Below, in pieces: positions 7,041-14,594 of a stretch of DNA of 35,778 nucleotides. The position numbers and the translations under genes are program-made. Source of the stretch: Acidobacteriaceae bacterium (GTDB taxonomy: Bacteria > Acidobacteriota > Terriglobia > Terriglobales > Acidobacteriaceae); the NCBI GenBank assembly GCA_003162935.1, contig PLUW01000122.1, positions 1 to 35,778 of the forward strand, given 5' to 3'. The notes beneath the pieces were generated by a model. That model searched no databases. It was not told the DNA's origin and saw only the letters and a list, made by a program, of their open reading frames with translations. Numbering within the stretch: position 1 is the stretch's first letter; each line of letters opens with the position of its first letter.

Positions 7041-8717
7041 CTATTTCACCCAGTACAAATCCAACTTCTGCGCCGGCATGCTGGTTAAGAACGACACTCG
7101 GCGTCCCGGAACGAGCTGGGCAACCTGCGCCTGCGTACTTTGCCCGGCAACCAGAACATGCGCTGCGGCCGGAATGTTCCCGTCCTCGTATTGTTCCGCC
7201 GGACGATTGAGATAAAACTCCAATCCGTATTTCCGCTCGCGACTAAGATGATAAACCGCGATGGGGACCGGCTCGCGCGAAAAAGACTGAATGCGCTCGG
7301 CAATGGGACGAGCGGATTGCGTGGCGTCGATGACGGGTGCGGCGAAGCGGACGACGGCGGCTATGCTGATGACCACGGCCAACACAGTGACGCGGCTGAA
7401 CAGACCCAGAGCGGCGCGAGAGCGGAGCGCAACCGCAATGCCTAGCGCAACCACGGCTGAGACGGCGGCGGCGATATAGGTTCCCTGCGTCCACAGCAGG
7501 CGATGACTCACCGCAACTGACGCGGCCGAGAAAGCGGCAAAGATCAGCAGTCCGCAGAGAACTCCATGAGCGTCGGCGAAAAGCGGCGAAAACACTCTCT
7601 CGTCCCGCGACCCCCGCGATCCCTCAGCGCCCTCTGCGTTGAACGCTCCAACGCCCCGGCAAGCGGCGAGATACTCGGCGACCAGCAGCGCCGCAGCGGG
7701 AACGGCAGGCACGATGTACCCCGGCAGCTTCGATTGCGACGCGCTAAAAAATAGAATCGGCACGACGATCCAGATCAGAAGAAACAGATCCCAGGAATCC
7801 TCCGGACTGGCAAACGCCTCTTTGGCCCAGCCTTCCGACCACATCAGCCGTACGCGTTGGGCGACGGCTGCGATCAGTATGATCGTCCACGGCACAGTGG
7901 CCAGCGCGAACACAGGCAGGTAGAACCAGAAGGGCTGAGGGTGGTGGTAGACGTTCGTTGAGAACCGTGCCAGATTGTGTTCGAGGATGAAGAAACGGAA
8001 GAACTCCGGATTGCGCAATTGCACCGCGACATACCAGGGCAACATCACAACGAGGTAGAGGGCAATGCCGGGGATCCAGAGAGCGCGCGAAATGGCTCGC
8101 CAGTCGCGCTTTGTGGCCGCGAAGAGAACAATGACGGCGGCGGCCAGAGCCGGCGCGACCGGGCCTTTGGCTAAAGTTCCCAGCGCAATAAAAAAGTAAA
8201 ACACAGCTAGATAGGCGTGCCGCCGGCTTTCGTACCAGCCATACCAGCCGAGCAATGCAATCGCAAAGCAGGCGGCAAGTGGCATGTCCGTAGCGGCGGC
8301 GTGGGCGAATCCAACTACGGCGGCGCAACTGGCGGTAATAAGAGCGCCGTCAAGTTCGCTGCCGGGGCGGAAGCGCCGCAGGAAAAAATAAACGGCTGCC
8401 ACGAGCAAGGCGGCATCGAAGGCGGCGGGCAGACGGGCAGCCTGGTCGGTGACGCCAAAAACGCGGAACGACAGCATGGCTTCCCAGTAATACAGCACCG
8501 GTTTTTCCAGCCACGCCTTGCCTTGCAAAGTGGGCGTCACCCAATCGGAGCGCTCAAGCATTTCGCGCGCCACCTGCGCGTAACGCGGCTCATCGGCGCC
8601 GACCAGACCAAAGGCTCCGAGCCCATAGAAGAAAAGAAATCCGCAAAACGCAACAAGCAGCAATACGTCGGTGCGGCTTCGCGGACTCGTGTCTGCTTGC
8701 GTTCGTTGCGGATTCAT
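7041..8717 (-). CDS. Membrane glycosyltransferase, GT39 / ArnT-like
   Basis: Integral inner-membrane enzyme that would transfer a sugar from a polyprenyl-phosphate donor to a lipid or protein on the periplasmic side. The 558-residue product has about a dozen hydrophobic segments and the first-loop signature ADEPRYAQVAREML followed by SDWVTPTLQGKAWLEKP and YYW, where the acidic DE pair is the presumed catalytic or metal site of ArnT/PMT enzymes. The frame is open 45 codons further upstream inside the nrnA-like gene, but MNPQRTQAD at 8717, 11 bases after that gene's stop, is the sensible start. A soluble C-terminal domain follows the last membrane segment. A repeat-derived stretch (NAEGAEGSRGSRDE) interrupts a loop. 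The substrate is not predictable. Confidence 0.9.
   Translation of the reverse strand: MNPQRTQADTSPRSRTDVLLLVAFCGFLFFYGLGAFGLVGADEPRYAQVAREMLERSDWVTPTLQGKAWLEKPVLYYWEAMLSFRVFGVTDQAARLPAAFDAALLVAAVYFFLRRFRPGSELDGALITASCAAVVGFAHAAATDMPLAACFAIALLGWYGWYESRRHAYLAVFYFFIALGTLAKGPVAPALAAAVIVLFAATKRDWRAISRALWIPGIALYLVVMLPWYVAVQLRNPEFFRFFILEHNLARFSTNVYHHPQPFWFYLPVFALATVPWTIILIAAVAQRVRLMWSEGWAKEAFASPEDSWDLFLLIWIVVPILFFSASQSKLPGYIVPAVPAAALLVAEYLAACRGVGAFNAEGAEGSRGSRDERVFSPLFADAHGVLCGLLIFAAFSAASVAVSHRLLWTQGTYIAAAVSAVVALGIAVALRSRAALGLFSRVTVLAVVISIAAVVRFAAPVIDATQSARPIAERIQSFSREPVPIAVYHLSRERKYGLEFYLNRPAEQYEDGNIPAAAHVLVAGQSTQAQVAQLVPGRRVSFLTSMPAQKLDLYWVK
7566..7643. repeat. Repeat-like low-complexity segment in frame in the GT39 gene
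   Basis: Read on the minus strand, this segment starts AACGCAGAGGGCGCTGAGGG and encodes NAEGAEGSRGSRDERVFSPLFADAHG in a loop between two membrane segments. Its composition differs from the rest of the gene and it looks like the AACGCAGAG-type intergenic repeats of soil bacteria (recalled from memory). It may be an in-frame repeat insertion. Confidence 0.35.
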
Positions 8718-8728
8718 TGCTCGCGGAC

Positions 8729-9706
8729 TCACTCGCAGCGTGGTTCGGCCGCTGGCTCCGCGTTCAAGAGTACCGCTTCCGCGCGCAGACGGTCGACAAT
8801 TCGCGAAACGGCGACCGACAGAGGGCCCTCGATCGAACAGCCGCTGGCGCATTTGTGACCGCCTCCGCCGAAATACTCGGCCACGGTCGAGACGTTGACC
8901 TCGCCTTTGCTGCGGAGGCTGACGCGCAGGCGGCGATCAGCGAGTTCGCGAAAAAAAACAGCGACCTGCACATCGCCCATGGAGAGCGCGTAGTTGACCA
9001 GTCCCTCGCAATCTTCTTCGCGGGCGCCAAAGCGCGTCATCTGCTCCTGCGTGACCCAGATCCACGCGAGCGAACCTTCACGATGCAGATTCGAGAGCGC
9101 CGCCCCCAGCAACCGCATCTTGGCCGTCGAATGTCCGAAATAGATGGAGCGCGCACACAGCGCCGGGTCGGCACCGGCCAGCGCCAACTCGCGCGCCACG
9201 GTGAAAGTGTGCTCGTTCGTGCCCTCGAACATGAACGAACCCGTGTCGGTCATGAGTGCCGTGTACAGGCAGGTCGCCATGTTGCGATCAATGGGGACGC
9301 AGGCCCTACGCGCAAAGCGGAACACCAGTTCCGCAGTCGCCATGACCGAGGAATCGATCCAGTTGACGTTGGCGAAATTGCGGCCGCTGACGTGATGGTC
9401 GATATTGATGAGGAAACATTTGTCGAGACCATCCAGCAGCGTGCGCCGCGTGCTGTCGCATTCGAGCAGAATGACGGCGTCGGCCGCTGGAATGCGATCG
9501 GCCTTGATGACGCGATCGGCGAAGGGAAGGTTCTGATAGATGCGAGGCACGCCGTCATGCATGACCACGTCGGCCACTTTGCCCATGACGCGCAGGATCT
9601 GGGCGCAGGCAAGGGCCGAGCCGATGCCGTCTCCGTCGGGCCGGGCGTGCGAAGTAACGACGAACCGCTGCCGCGACCGAATTTCCTGTAAAACGCGTTC
9701 TACCAT
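8729..9706 (-). CDS. nrnA: DHH/DHHA1 phosphoesterase, NrnA-like nanoRNase / pAp phosphatase
   Basis: Degrades 2-5 nucleotide RNA fragments (and in some species pAp) to mononucleotides, completing mRNA turnover. The 325-residue length fits NrnA. The DHH domain shows HARPDGDGIGSA near residue 20, an Asp in LLECDSTRR, the name-giving DHH in INIDHHVSG, and a further Asp in ALMTDTGSF. The C-terminal DHHA1 substrate domain ends with FGGGGHKCASG. ATG 9706 starts MVERVLQEI. It lies directly downstream of rbfA, the common rbfA-nrnA neighbourhood, and 11 bases before the GT39 gene, so the three probably share a transcript, apart from the repeat in the rbfA-nrnA spacer. Confidence 0.93.
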   Translation of the reverse strand: MVERVLQEIRSRQRFVVTSHARPDGDGIGSALACAQILRVMGKVADVVMHDGVPRIYQNLPFADRVIKADRIPAADAVILLECDSTRRTLLDGLDKCFLINIDHHVSGRNFANVNWIDSSVMATAELVFRFARRACVPIDRNMATCLYTALMTDTGSFMFEGTNEHTFTVARELALAGADPALCARSIYFGHSTAKMRLLGAALSNLHREGSLAWIWVTQEQMTRFGAREEDCEGLVNYALSMGDVQVAVFFRELADRRLRVSLRSKGEVNVSTVAEYFGGGGHKCASGCSIEGPLSVAVSRIVDRLRAEAVLLNAEPAAEPRCE

Positions 9707-9723
9707 GAAGTGCCTGACTCGGG

Positions 9724-9783
9724 AGTTGTCAGTTCCCAGTTCTCAGCAAGACGCGCCCTGGGTTTTACTGACAACTGAGAACT
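9724..9783. repeat. Intergenic inverted repeat of CAGTTCTCAG/GTTGTCAG units
   Basis: AGTTGTCAGT (9724-9733) is the exact reverse complement of ACTGACAACT (9767-9776), and AGTTCTCAG (9738-9746) of CTGAGAACT (9775-9783). Both units occur on each side in swapped order, so this is a compound palindrome rather than one hairpin. It sits between rbfA and the nrnA-like gene. Confidence 0.7.
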
Positions 9784-9786
9784 GCT

Positions 9787-10170
9787 TTAAGGGCTGGGCT
9801 CAGCCCGCTTCCGCGCCCGTTTTTTCTCGCGGCCCAGCAACTCATCCACTCGACCCTCCAGTTGATCGGCGCGATCGATCTGGAAATAAAGCTCCGGCGG
9901 TTTGCGCAGCCGCAGCCGTTCCGCCAATTCGTGCCGCACATAATTCTTGGCAGCCGTCAGCCCTTCCAGCGTGCGTTCGGCCTCGGCCTCGTTGCCGGCC
10001 ACGGTGACCATCACGCGAGCCGACCGCGCGTCGTCGGCCATAAGCACAGAACTCACGCTCGCCAAGCCGATGCGCGGATCGCCCAGTTCGCCTTCGAGAA
10101 TCGTTTCGATCTCCTCGCGGATGGCCTGGCTCAACCGCCCGCGATGATATTTCTGCCCACGATGCTCCAC
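9787..10170 (-). CDS. rbfA: Ribosome-binding factor A
   Basis: Binds the 30S subunit during late maturation of the 16S rRNA 5' end and cold adaptation. The 127-residue protein has the KH-like type fold and family features: QKYHRGRLSQAIREEIETIL at the N-terminus, the LGDPRIGLASVSSV strand-turn-strand, and the ARVMVTVAGNEAEAERTLEGL segment, ending in a basic tail (GREKKRARKRAEPSP). The start is GTG at 10170, supported by GAGGTG six bases upstream; this is one of the few genes here with a clear ribosome site. It begins the rbfA-nrnA-GT39 series and is divergent from the M28 peptidase gene across 92 bases. infB, its usual upstream neighbour, is not adjacent. Confidence 0.93.
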   Translation of the reverse strand: MEHRGQKYHRGRLSQAIREEIETILEGELGDPRIGLASVSSVLMADDARSARVMVTVAGNEAEAERTLEGLTAAKNYVRHELAERLRLRKPPELYFQIDRADQLEGRVDELLGREKKRARKRAEPSP

Positions 10171-10222
10171 GGCACACCTCGAACGGAGAAAACTTGTAAG
10201 AATATCAGAAACAACCCCGCAG

Positions 10223-10252
10223 TTGACACTCGTTCTCCGAGCAGCCTACGAT
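10223..10252 (+). promoter_or_regulatory. Sigma-70-type promoter of the M28 peptidase gene
   Basis: TTGACA (10223-10228, perfect -35), an 18-base spacer, and TACGAT (10247-10252, five of six). Transcription would start near 10259, only about four bases before the ATG at 10263, which implies a leaderless or nearly leaderless mRNA. Confidence 0.65.
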
Positions 10253-10262
10253 TTGCAGAACC

Positions 10263-12173
10263 ATGACTTGCAGAACCATGCAGACTTCAAAAACCTCCTA
10301 CTCCCGTCCAACTTGTGCGCGCACCGCGAACCACCCCGTCGCGCAGCGAATTGCGATTCTGTTTCTATTGCTGGCCTGCGCGTATGTTGCGCGGGCGGCG
10401 GCGCCGCCACTCCCCGCCGCCGATCCGCAGCGCTACGTCGACGACATCAAAGCGCTGGCTGCTCCGGCGATGGAAGGTCGCGGCGCCGGCACAAAAGGCA
10501 TCGCCCGCGCCGAGCGCCTGATCGAAAAACGCTACAAGAGCCTCGGCCTCGAACCCGCGGGCACGAATTCCTACCTCCAGCCTTTCACCGTGATCACCGG
10601 CGCGCAACTGAAAGGGAAGAACGATTTCGTGGTTACGAGTGGCGGCGAGAAGCATCAGCTTAAAGCCAAACAGGATTTCGTTCCCTATAGCTTTTCGGCT
10701 TCAGGATCGGCGCGCGGCGCTCTCGTGTTTGCCGGCTACGGCATCACCGCCGGCGAATTTCATTACGACGACTACGCCGGCCTCGACGTCAAAGACAAGA
10801 TTGTCGTCGTGCTGCGCTACGAGCCTCCGTCGTTTGGCGAGAAGACCGGCGCGCCGGGCGGAACCCATGCCGCGACGAATCAGGTCATGACGCAGCATTC
10901 GCAACTGGTGACCAAGGCCATCAACGCCCGCAATCATGGCGCGAAGGCCCTGGTGCTGGTGAATGGCAAACTCGGCGACGGCGAAGAGGATCTGCTCACG
11001 CGCTTCGGCAGCGTCAGCGGCCCAGAGGATGCCGGCATCCTTTTTCTTCAAGTCAAGAATGATGTCGCCGAAAGCTGGCTGAAGGCGACGGGCAAATCGC
11101 TCCACGAATTGCAGAAGCAGATTGACGACTCAATGAATCCCGCGTCGTTCGCGCTGCCCGCGGATCAAACTGCGGCGCTAACCGTCAGCATCCGCACCAC
11201 GCGCGCCACCGTGAACAACGTGCTGGCGTACCTTCCCGGCAAGACCGACGAATACGTGATCATCGGCGCGCACTACGATCACCTCGGCCGCGGCAACTTC
11301 GATTCGCTCGCGCCGTCGCAGATCGGCCAGATCCATCCCGGAGCCGACGACAACGCTTCCGGCACCGCCGGAGTGCTCGAACTGGCGCGGCTTTTAGCTC
11401 CGCAAAAAGGTCAGTTGCGGCGCGGAATTCTCTTTATGTCGTTCGCCGGCGAAGAGCTCGGCTTGCTCGGCTCGGCCGAGTGGGTCAAGAATCCGACGCG
11501 TCCGCTCGACAAGGCCGTCGCCATGCTCAACATGGATATGATCGGCCGCATCAAAGACGACAAGGTCTACATCGGAGGCGTCGGCACCGGCTCCACGCTC
11601 AAGGCCGCGGTCGAGCAGGCTGCCGAGAAGTCTGGATTCAAGATCGAGTATTCGGCCAGCGGATATTCTTCCAGCGATCACACTTCGTTTGTCACCAAGA
11701 AAATTCCGGTTCTGTTTTTCTTTTCTGGCCTGCACTCCGACTATCACAAGCCTTCCGATACCTGGGAGAAGATCGATCCGGTAGCGGCGACGCGCTTGCT
11801 GGCCGTGGTCGGGATGACGGGCGAGCTACTGGCCGATGCGGAGGAGCGTCCGGCATTCATCGTGGTCGCCGAAGACAAACCGGCAGGCGGATCGGGCGGC
11901 AGCGGCTACGGCCCGTACTTCGGATCGATCCCAGATTTCGGCCAGGTCGAAACCGGCGTGAAGTTCTCCGACGTGAAGCCCGGATCGCCCGCCGCCAAGG
12001 CTGGCCTGAAAGCGGGAGACATCCTAATCCAATTCGGCGACAAGCCGATCAAAAACCTCTACGACTTCACCGACGCCCTGCGCCGCAGCAAGGTCGGCGA
12101 CGTGGTCGAGGTGAAAGTGCTGCGCGACGGCCAGACGGTCACGGTTCCGGTCAAGCTGGAACAGAGGAAGTAG
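10263..12173 (+). CDS. Exported M28 zinc aminopeptidase with PA-like insert and C-terminal PDZ domain
   Basis: Predicted secreted or periplasmic di-zinc peptidase. Order of parts in the 636 residues: signal peptide (hydrophobic 28-43, cleavage after ARA); catalytic domain split by a protease-associated-like insert (about 140-310); catalytic core with the zinc ligands H337 (GAHYDH), D362 (GADDNASG), E397-E398 (FAGEELG), D425 (NMDMIGR) and H495 (HSDYHKPSD); and a PDZ domain (about 560-635, SPAAKAGLKAGDILIQFGDKPI) for peptide binding or regulation. Two in-frame ATGs (10263 and 10278) lie in a 15-base tandem duplication; neither has a Shine-Dalgarno. The first is kept because the predicted transcript starts just before it. 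It stands alone, followed by the HigBA pair about 40 bases on. Confidence 0.93.
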   Translation: MTCRTMQTSKTSYSRPTCARTANHPVAQRIAILFLLLACAYVARAAAPPLPAADPQRYVDDIKALAAPAMEGRGAGTKGIARAERLIEKRYKSLGLEPAGTNSYLQPFTVITGAQLKGKNDFVVTSGGEKHQLKAKQDFVPYSFSASGSARGALVFAGYGITAGEFHYDDYAGLDVKDKIVVVLRYEPPSFGEKTGAPGGTHAATNQVMTQHSQLVTKAINARNHGAKALVLVNGKLGDGEEDLLTRFGSVSGPEDAGILFLQVKNDVAESWLKATGKSLHELQKQIDDSMNPASFALPADQTAALTVSIRTTRATVNNVLAYLPGKTDEYVIIGAHYDHLGRGNFDSLAPSQIGQIHPGADDNASGTAGVLELARLLAPQKGQLRRGILFMSFAGEELGLLGSAEWVKNPTRPLDKAVAMLNMDMIGRIKDDKVYIGGVGTGSTLKAAVEQAAEKSGFKIEYSASGYSSSDHTSFVTKKIPVLFFFSGLHSDYHKPSDTWEKIDPVAATRLLAVVGMTGELLADAEERPAFIVVAEDKPAGGSGGSGYGPYFGSIPDFGQVETGVKFSDVKPGSPAAKAGLKAGDILIQFGDKPIKNLYDFTDALRRSKVGDVVEVKVLRDGQTVTVPVKLEQRK

Positions 12174-12189
12174 GGGCGCGACCCGGCTC

Positions 12190-12231
12190 TTGCATATCTG
12201 TGATCTATAAGTTACAATGACACATGTGATC
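12190..12231 (+). promoter_or_regulatory. Promoter and operator-like repeats of the HigBA-type pair
   Basis: TTGCAT (12190-12195), 17-base spacer, TACAAT (12213-12218); expected transcription start near 12225. The -10 covers the first ATG (12217), so translation may begin at the in-frame GTG at 12226. A direct repeat TGTGATC occurs at 12199-12205 and 12225-12231, and CACATGTG (12221-12228) is a perfect palindrome; these are candidate sites for the antitoxin. Confidence 0.55.
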
Positions 12232-12549
12232 GAAGTTCGCCGTTACCTGACGAAGAGCGGCCGAGATGTATTCGGCGAGTGGTTGGCTGGACTCAGGGAC
12301 AACCGGACACGGGCAAAGATAGTGGCCCGGGTCGATCGGCTGTCGGCGGGAAACTTCGGAGACTGCAAGTCGCTGCGTGGGGGATTGTTTGAGTTGCGCA
12401 TCGACTGGGGACCGGGCTATCGGGTCTATTACGCGCTCGATGGAGCAACTTGTGTGTTGCTGCTCTGTGGCGGGAATAAGAGGAAGCAATCCTCCGACAT
12501 CAAGCGCGCTGCGGAATACCGCAAGGACTATCTGGAAAGGACGCGATGA
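12217..12549 (+). CDS. RelE/HigB-type toxin of the Gp49-like addiction-module family
   Basis: A 110-residue basic protein of the HigB/Gp49 branch of RelE-type ribosome-dependent mRNA interferases. Family features: N-terminal strand IEVRRYLTKSGRDVFGEWLAGL, RAKIVARVDRLSAGNFGDCKSL, the strand pair LFELRIDWGPGYRVYYA, and the C-terminal LLLCGGNKRKQSSDIKRAAEY whose Lys/Arg-rich segment binds RNA. Toxin-first order with the antitoxin downstream is typical of higBA. The ATG at 12217 lies inside the best -10 box, so the GTG at 12226 is an alternative start three codons later. The stop overlaps the antitoxin start (ATGA). The cleavage target is not predictable. Confidence 0.9.
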   Translation: MTHVIEVRRYLTKSGRDVFGEWLAGLRDNRTRAKIVARVDRLSAGNFGDCKSLRGGLFELRIDWGPGYRVYYALDGATCVLLLCGGNKRKQSSDIKRAAEYRKDYLERTR

Positions 12550-12857
12550 CCATGAAACGCAAGGCGAGCATATCGCACGACGAGGCGACGGTTCGTGAAC
12601 TGCGCGACAATCCCGACTTTGCCGCGGAGTATCTCAGAGCAGCCTTGGAGGATGCCGACGAGCCGAGCGTGCTCCTGATCGCGCTGCGCCGCATCGCGGA
12701 AGCCAGAGGCGGAATCGCCAAGGTAGCCAAGGCCGCTGGCATTGAGCGCGAGAGTTTGTATCGCGCGTTGTCGGTGCGTGGGAATCCTCGCCTCTCCACG
12801 CTGGTTGCCGTGACCAAGGCGGTGGGCTTGCGGCTCACGGTGGAAGCGGCGCGGTGA
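12546..12857 (+). CDS. HigA-type helix-turn-helix antitoxin
   Basis: A 103-residue partner of the preceding toxin. The C-terminal part is a Xre-type helix-turn-helix (IAKVAKAAGIERESLYRALSVRGNPRLSTLVAVTKAVGLRL), as in addiction-module antidotes of the HigA/YdaS-like group. The N-terminal DEATVRELRDNPDFAAEYLRAALED is the helix pair usually seen in this family. It starts with ATG four bases before the toxin stop (a second ATG is two codons on), so the two are translationally coupled. It should bind the toxin and repress the shared promoter. Confidence 0.9.
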   Translation: MTMKRKASISHDEATVRELRDNPDFAAEYLRAALEDADEPSVLLIALRRIAEARGGIAKVAKAAGIERESLYRALSVRGNPRLSTLVAVTKAVGLRLTVEAAR

Positions 12858-12860
12858 AGG

Positions 12861-12881
12861 GCGGGCCTTAAGGCGGCCCGC
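12861..12881 (+). terminator. GC-rich hairpin after the HigBA pair
   Basis: GCGGGCC (12861-12867) pairs with GGCCCGC (12875-12881) across a 7-base loop, four bases after the antitoxin stop. No T-run follows, so it is at best a weak or Rho-assisted terminator. Confidence 0.35.
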
Positions 12882-12969
12882 GCGATCCCACATATACAAA
12901 CGGACATGACGAGTTGTTAAGCACCCACCATACGGAAACGGCATTGGCAGGCAACGGCTGGATCTCCAG

Positions 12970-12993
12970 ATGGTCATGAGCAAAATTGACCAT
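12970..12993. promoter_or_regulatory. Inverted repeat upstream of the zinc-ribbon-like gene
   Basis: ATGGTCA (12970-12976) and TGACCAT (12987-12993) are perfect complements separated by 10 bases, a spacing used by dimeric repressors. A weak extended -10 (TGCTATTCT, 13042-13050) lies between it and the gene at 13143. The rest of 12882-13142 shows nothing else I can support. Confidence 0.3.
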
Positions 12994-13142
12994 TCGGCGC
13001 ACCCACGGTGACTATAACCTTAGAGGGTCTTACACAAAACTTGCTATTCTGGCCGAGCAGCCTCTTGTGCGGGTCAATCCCGACGACCGATCATATCTTG
13101 GGGGCTAGGAGAAAATCTCATCCGAAACCAACTAGGTGCCTC

Positions 13143-13643
13143 ATGGCAACTTTTGACCAATTTCCCGCGCTTGTTTGCAAGAGCTGCTCCCGGCCCATTC
13201 CACTTCCTCCAGCCAAGTGTCCCGATACATCGGAGGGTCAAGGACTGTGGCCCAAGGGAGGGTCAAGACGAAATTTCTTATGTCCCGCGTGCAGGCACGT
13301 GCATGGGTATTCGGCTCCAGATATCCAGTTGATGCTCCCTTACACGGATCCGCGCCGAGCATCCACTTCCTACAACGTCGCTTACATACGATTGCAATGC
13401 GAGGTGCAAGGCTGCGCTTCCATCATACGCATTCGCACACTCATGGCATTCAATAAATGCCTGGATGAAGAGGCGACGGCAATGCTGGCGGCAAGCCAAG
13501 CGCATGCGATTGCGTGTGGCAACGGACACAGCCTAAACGGCCCTATTGTCCATAAAAGTCTCGCTTTCGATGTCCACTTGGACGAGGATTGGGAGACCGG
13601 GGACGGTTGGAATCGGCGCGCTCCCGCGCGATTGAGCGCTTAG
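13143..13643 (+). CDS. Unrecognised small protein with zinc-ribbon-like cysteine pairs
   Basis: A 166-residue protein I do not recognise. It has no signal peptide or membrane segment, so it is probably cytoplasmic. Two CxxC pairs, C12-C15 (CKSC) and C47-C50 (CPAC), are spaced as in a zinc ribbon; a second set, C86, C91 and C125 with H129 (CGNGH), could form another metal site. The frame is open 45 codons further upstream, but MATFDQFPALVCKSC with AGGTG five bases before it is the likely start. Codon use is less GC3-biased than in its neighbours, and it sits next to a toxin-antitoxin pair, so it may have been acquired. It stands alone, convergent with the response regulator gene. Confidence 0.6.
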   Translation: MATFDQFPALVCKSCSRPIPLPPAKCPDTSEGQGLWPKGGSRRNFLCPACRHVHGYSAPDIQLMLPYTDPRRASTSYNVAYIRLQCEVQGCASIIRIRTLMAFNKCLDEEATAMLAASQAHAIACGNGHSLNGPIVHKSLAFDVHLDEDWETGDGWNRRAPARLSA

Positions 13644-13677
13644 GAAAACGGCGCTCGGCATGGGCGCTGGGAACAGA

Positions 13678-14403
13678 CTACCGCCCAGCTTCAAACCGAT
13701 ATCCAATTCCGCGCAGGGTTTTCAGATAGCGCGGATGACGCGGATCGCGTTCGATTTTTTCGCGCAGACGTCTTACAAAGACGTCAATCGAGCGCGGAGT
13801 CACAAACGACCCTTCTTTCCACACCGCATCAAGCAACTGGTCGCGGGTGAAGACGCGTCCGCGATGGCGAGCGAGGTATTCGAGCAGGCGGAATTCGCGC
13901 ACCGTGGTCAAAACTGGATTGCCCGCGACGCGCACGGTCATCGACGCCAGATCGATTTCCAATTCCCCAACTTGAATCACTTCCTGATGGACAGTTTCCG
14001 GCTGAACGCGCAGCACGTTGCGGATGCGCGCGATCAATTCGCGGGGACTGAAGGGCTTGGTGATGTAACCGTCCGCGCCCACTTCGAAGGCCTGAAGACG
14101 GTCGGGTTCCTGCGTTTTGGCGGAGAGGAAGATGACAGGCGTTTTGGCCAGATGCTCGTGCTGGCGAATCTCGCGGCAGAGATCGAATCCGTTCATGCCG
14201 GGCAACATGATGTCGAGCAGAAACAGCGACGGCATCGCCAGCGCGGCCTGGGGAACGACCGGCGCTCCGGAGAAAAACGTGGAGACGTCGAAGCCAGCGG
14301 CGCGCAGATTGTGTTCGATGAGGTGCGACACGTCGGGATCGTCTTCGACGACGTAGATCAGAACGGGATAGCGCGGTTTGGGTACCGCTTCCAAAAGATC
14401 CAT
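13678..14403 (-). CDS. OmpR/PhoB-family response regulator, orphan
   Basis: Two-component transcription factor of 241 residues. The receiver domain (about 13-128) has the acidic pocket E20-D21-D22, the phosphoacceptor D64 (LLDIMLPG), S94 and K116 (TKPFSP). The winged-helix DNA-binding domain (about 140-240) has the family pattern LTTVREFRLLEYLARHRGRVFTRDQLLDAVW, SIDVFVRRLREKIE and the C-terminal LRGIGYRF. It is closest in look to PhoB/PhoP-type regulators. The frame extends to a TTG at 14499, but that codon lies inside 11-bp-phased repeats and the extra residues fit no domain; ATG 14403 is preferred. No histidine kinase is adjacent. The repeats at 14489-14517 are a plausible self-binding site. 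Confidence 0.92.
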   Translation of the reverse strand: MDLLEAVPKPRYPVLIYVVEDDPDVSHLIEHNLRAAGFDVSTFFSGAPVVPQAALAMPSLFLLDIMLPGMNGFDLCREIRQHEHLAKTPVIFLSAKTQEPDRLQAFEVGADGYITKPFSPRELIARIRNVLRVQPETVHQEVIQVGELEIDLASMTVRVAGNPVLTTVREFRLLEYLARHRGRVFTRDQLLDAVWKEGSFVTPRSIDVFVRRLREKIERDPRHPRYLKTLRGIGYRFEAGR

Positions 14404-14488
14404 GGCCTGAAGGAGAGCCTCACGCGGTGTCGACGAGCTTCGATTAGTAAAGAGCTTCGCTTTGCGACTCCTAACAGTAGAGGGACGG

Positions 14489-14517
14489 TGTTGCGGCAAT
14501 GTTGCGGCAGTGTTAAA
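14489..14517 (-). promoter_or_regulatory. Three 11-bp-phased direct repeats upstream of the response regulator
   Basis: TGTTGCG (14489), TGTTGCG (14500) and TGTTAAA (14511) start exactly 11 bases apart. Read in the gene's direction this is TTTAACA, CGCAACA, CGCAACA. PhoB/PhoP-type regulators bind direct repeats with one helical-turn spacing (B. subtilis PhoP: TT(A/C)ACA-like repeats). The site lies 86-114 bases before ATG 14403. Binding is inferred. Confidence 0.45.
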
Positions 14518-14547
14518 GGAGGGTTAATTTGAGCGCGCGCAGCGTGT

Positions 14548-14565
14548 CCGGGCGAGGACGCCCGG
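14548..14565. repeat. REP-like palindrome between the hydrolase and regulator genes
   Basis: CCGGGCG-AGGA-CGCCCGG, perfect 7-bp arms. The core matches the palindrome inside uvrC (1376-1389) with one difference, so the two belong to one dispersed repeat family. Confidence 0.6.
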
Positions 14566-14594
14566 CGCTCCACTGGGATGGGCAGGATTCCCGA

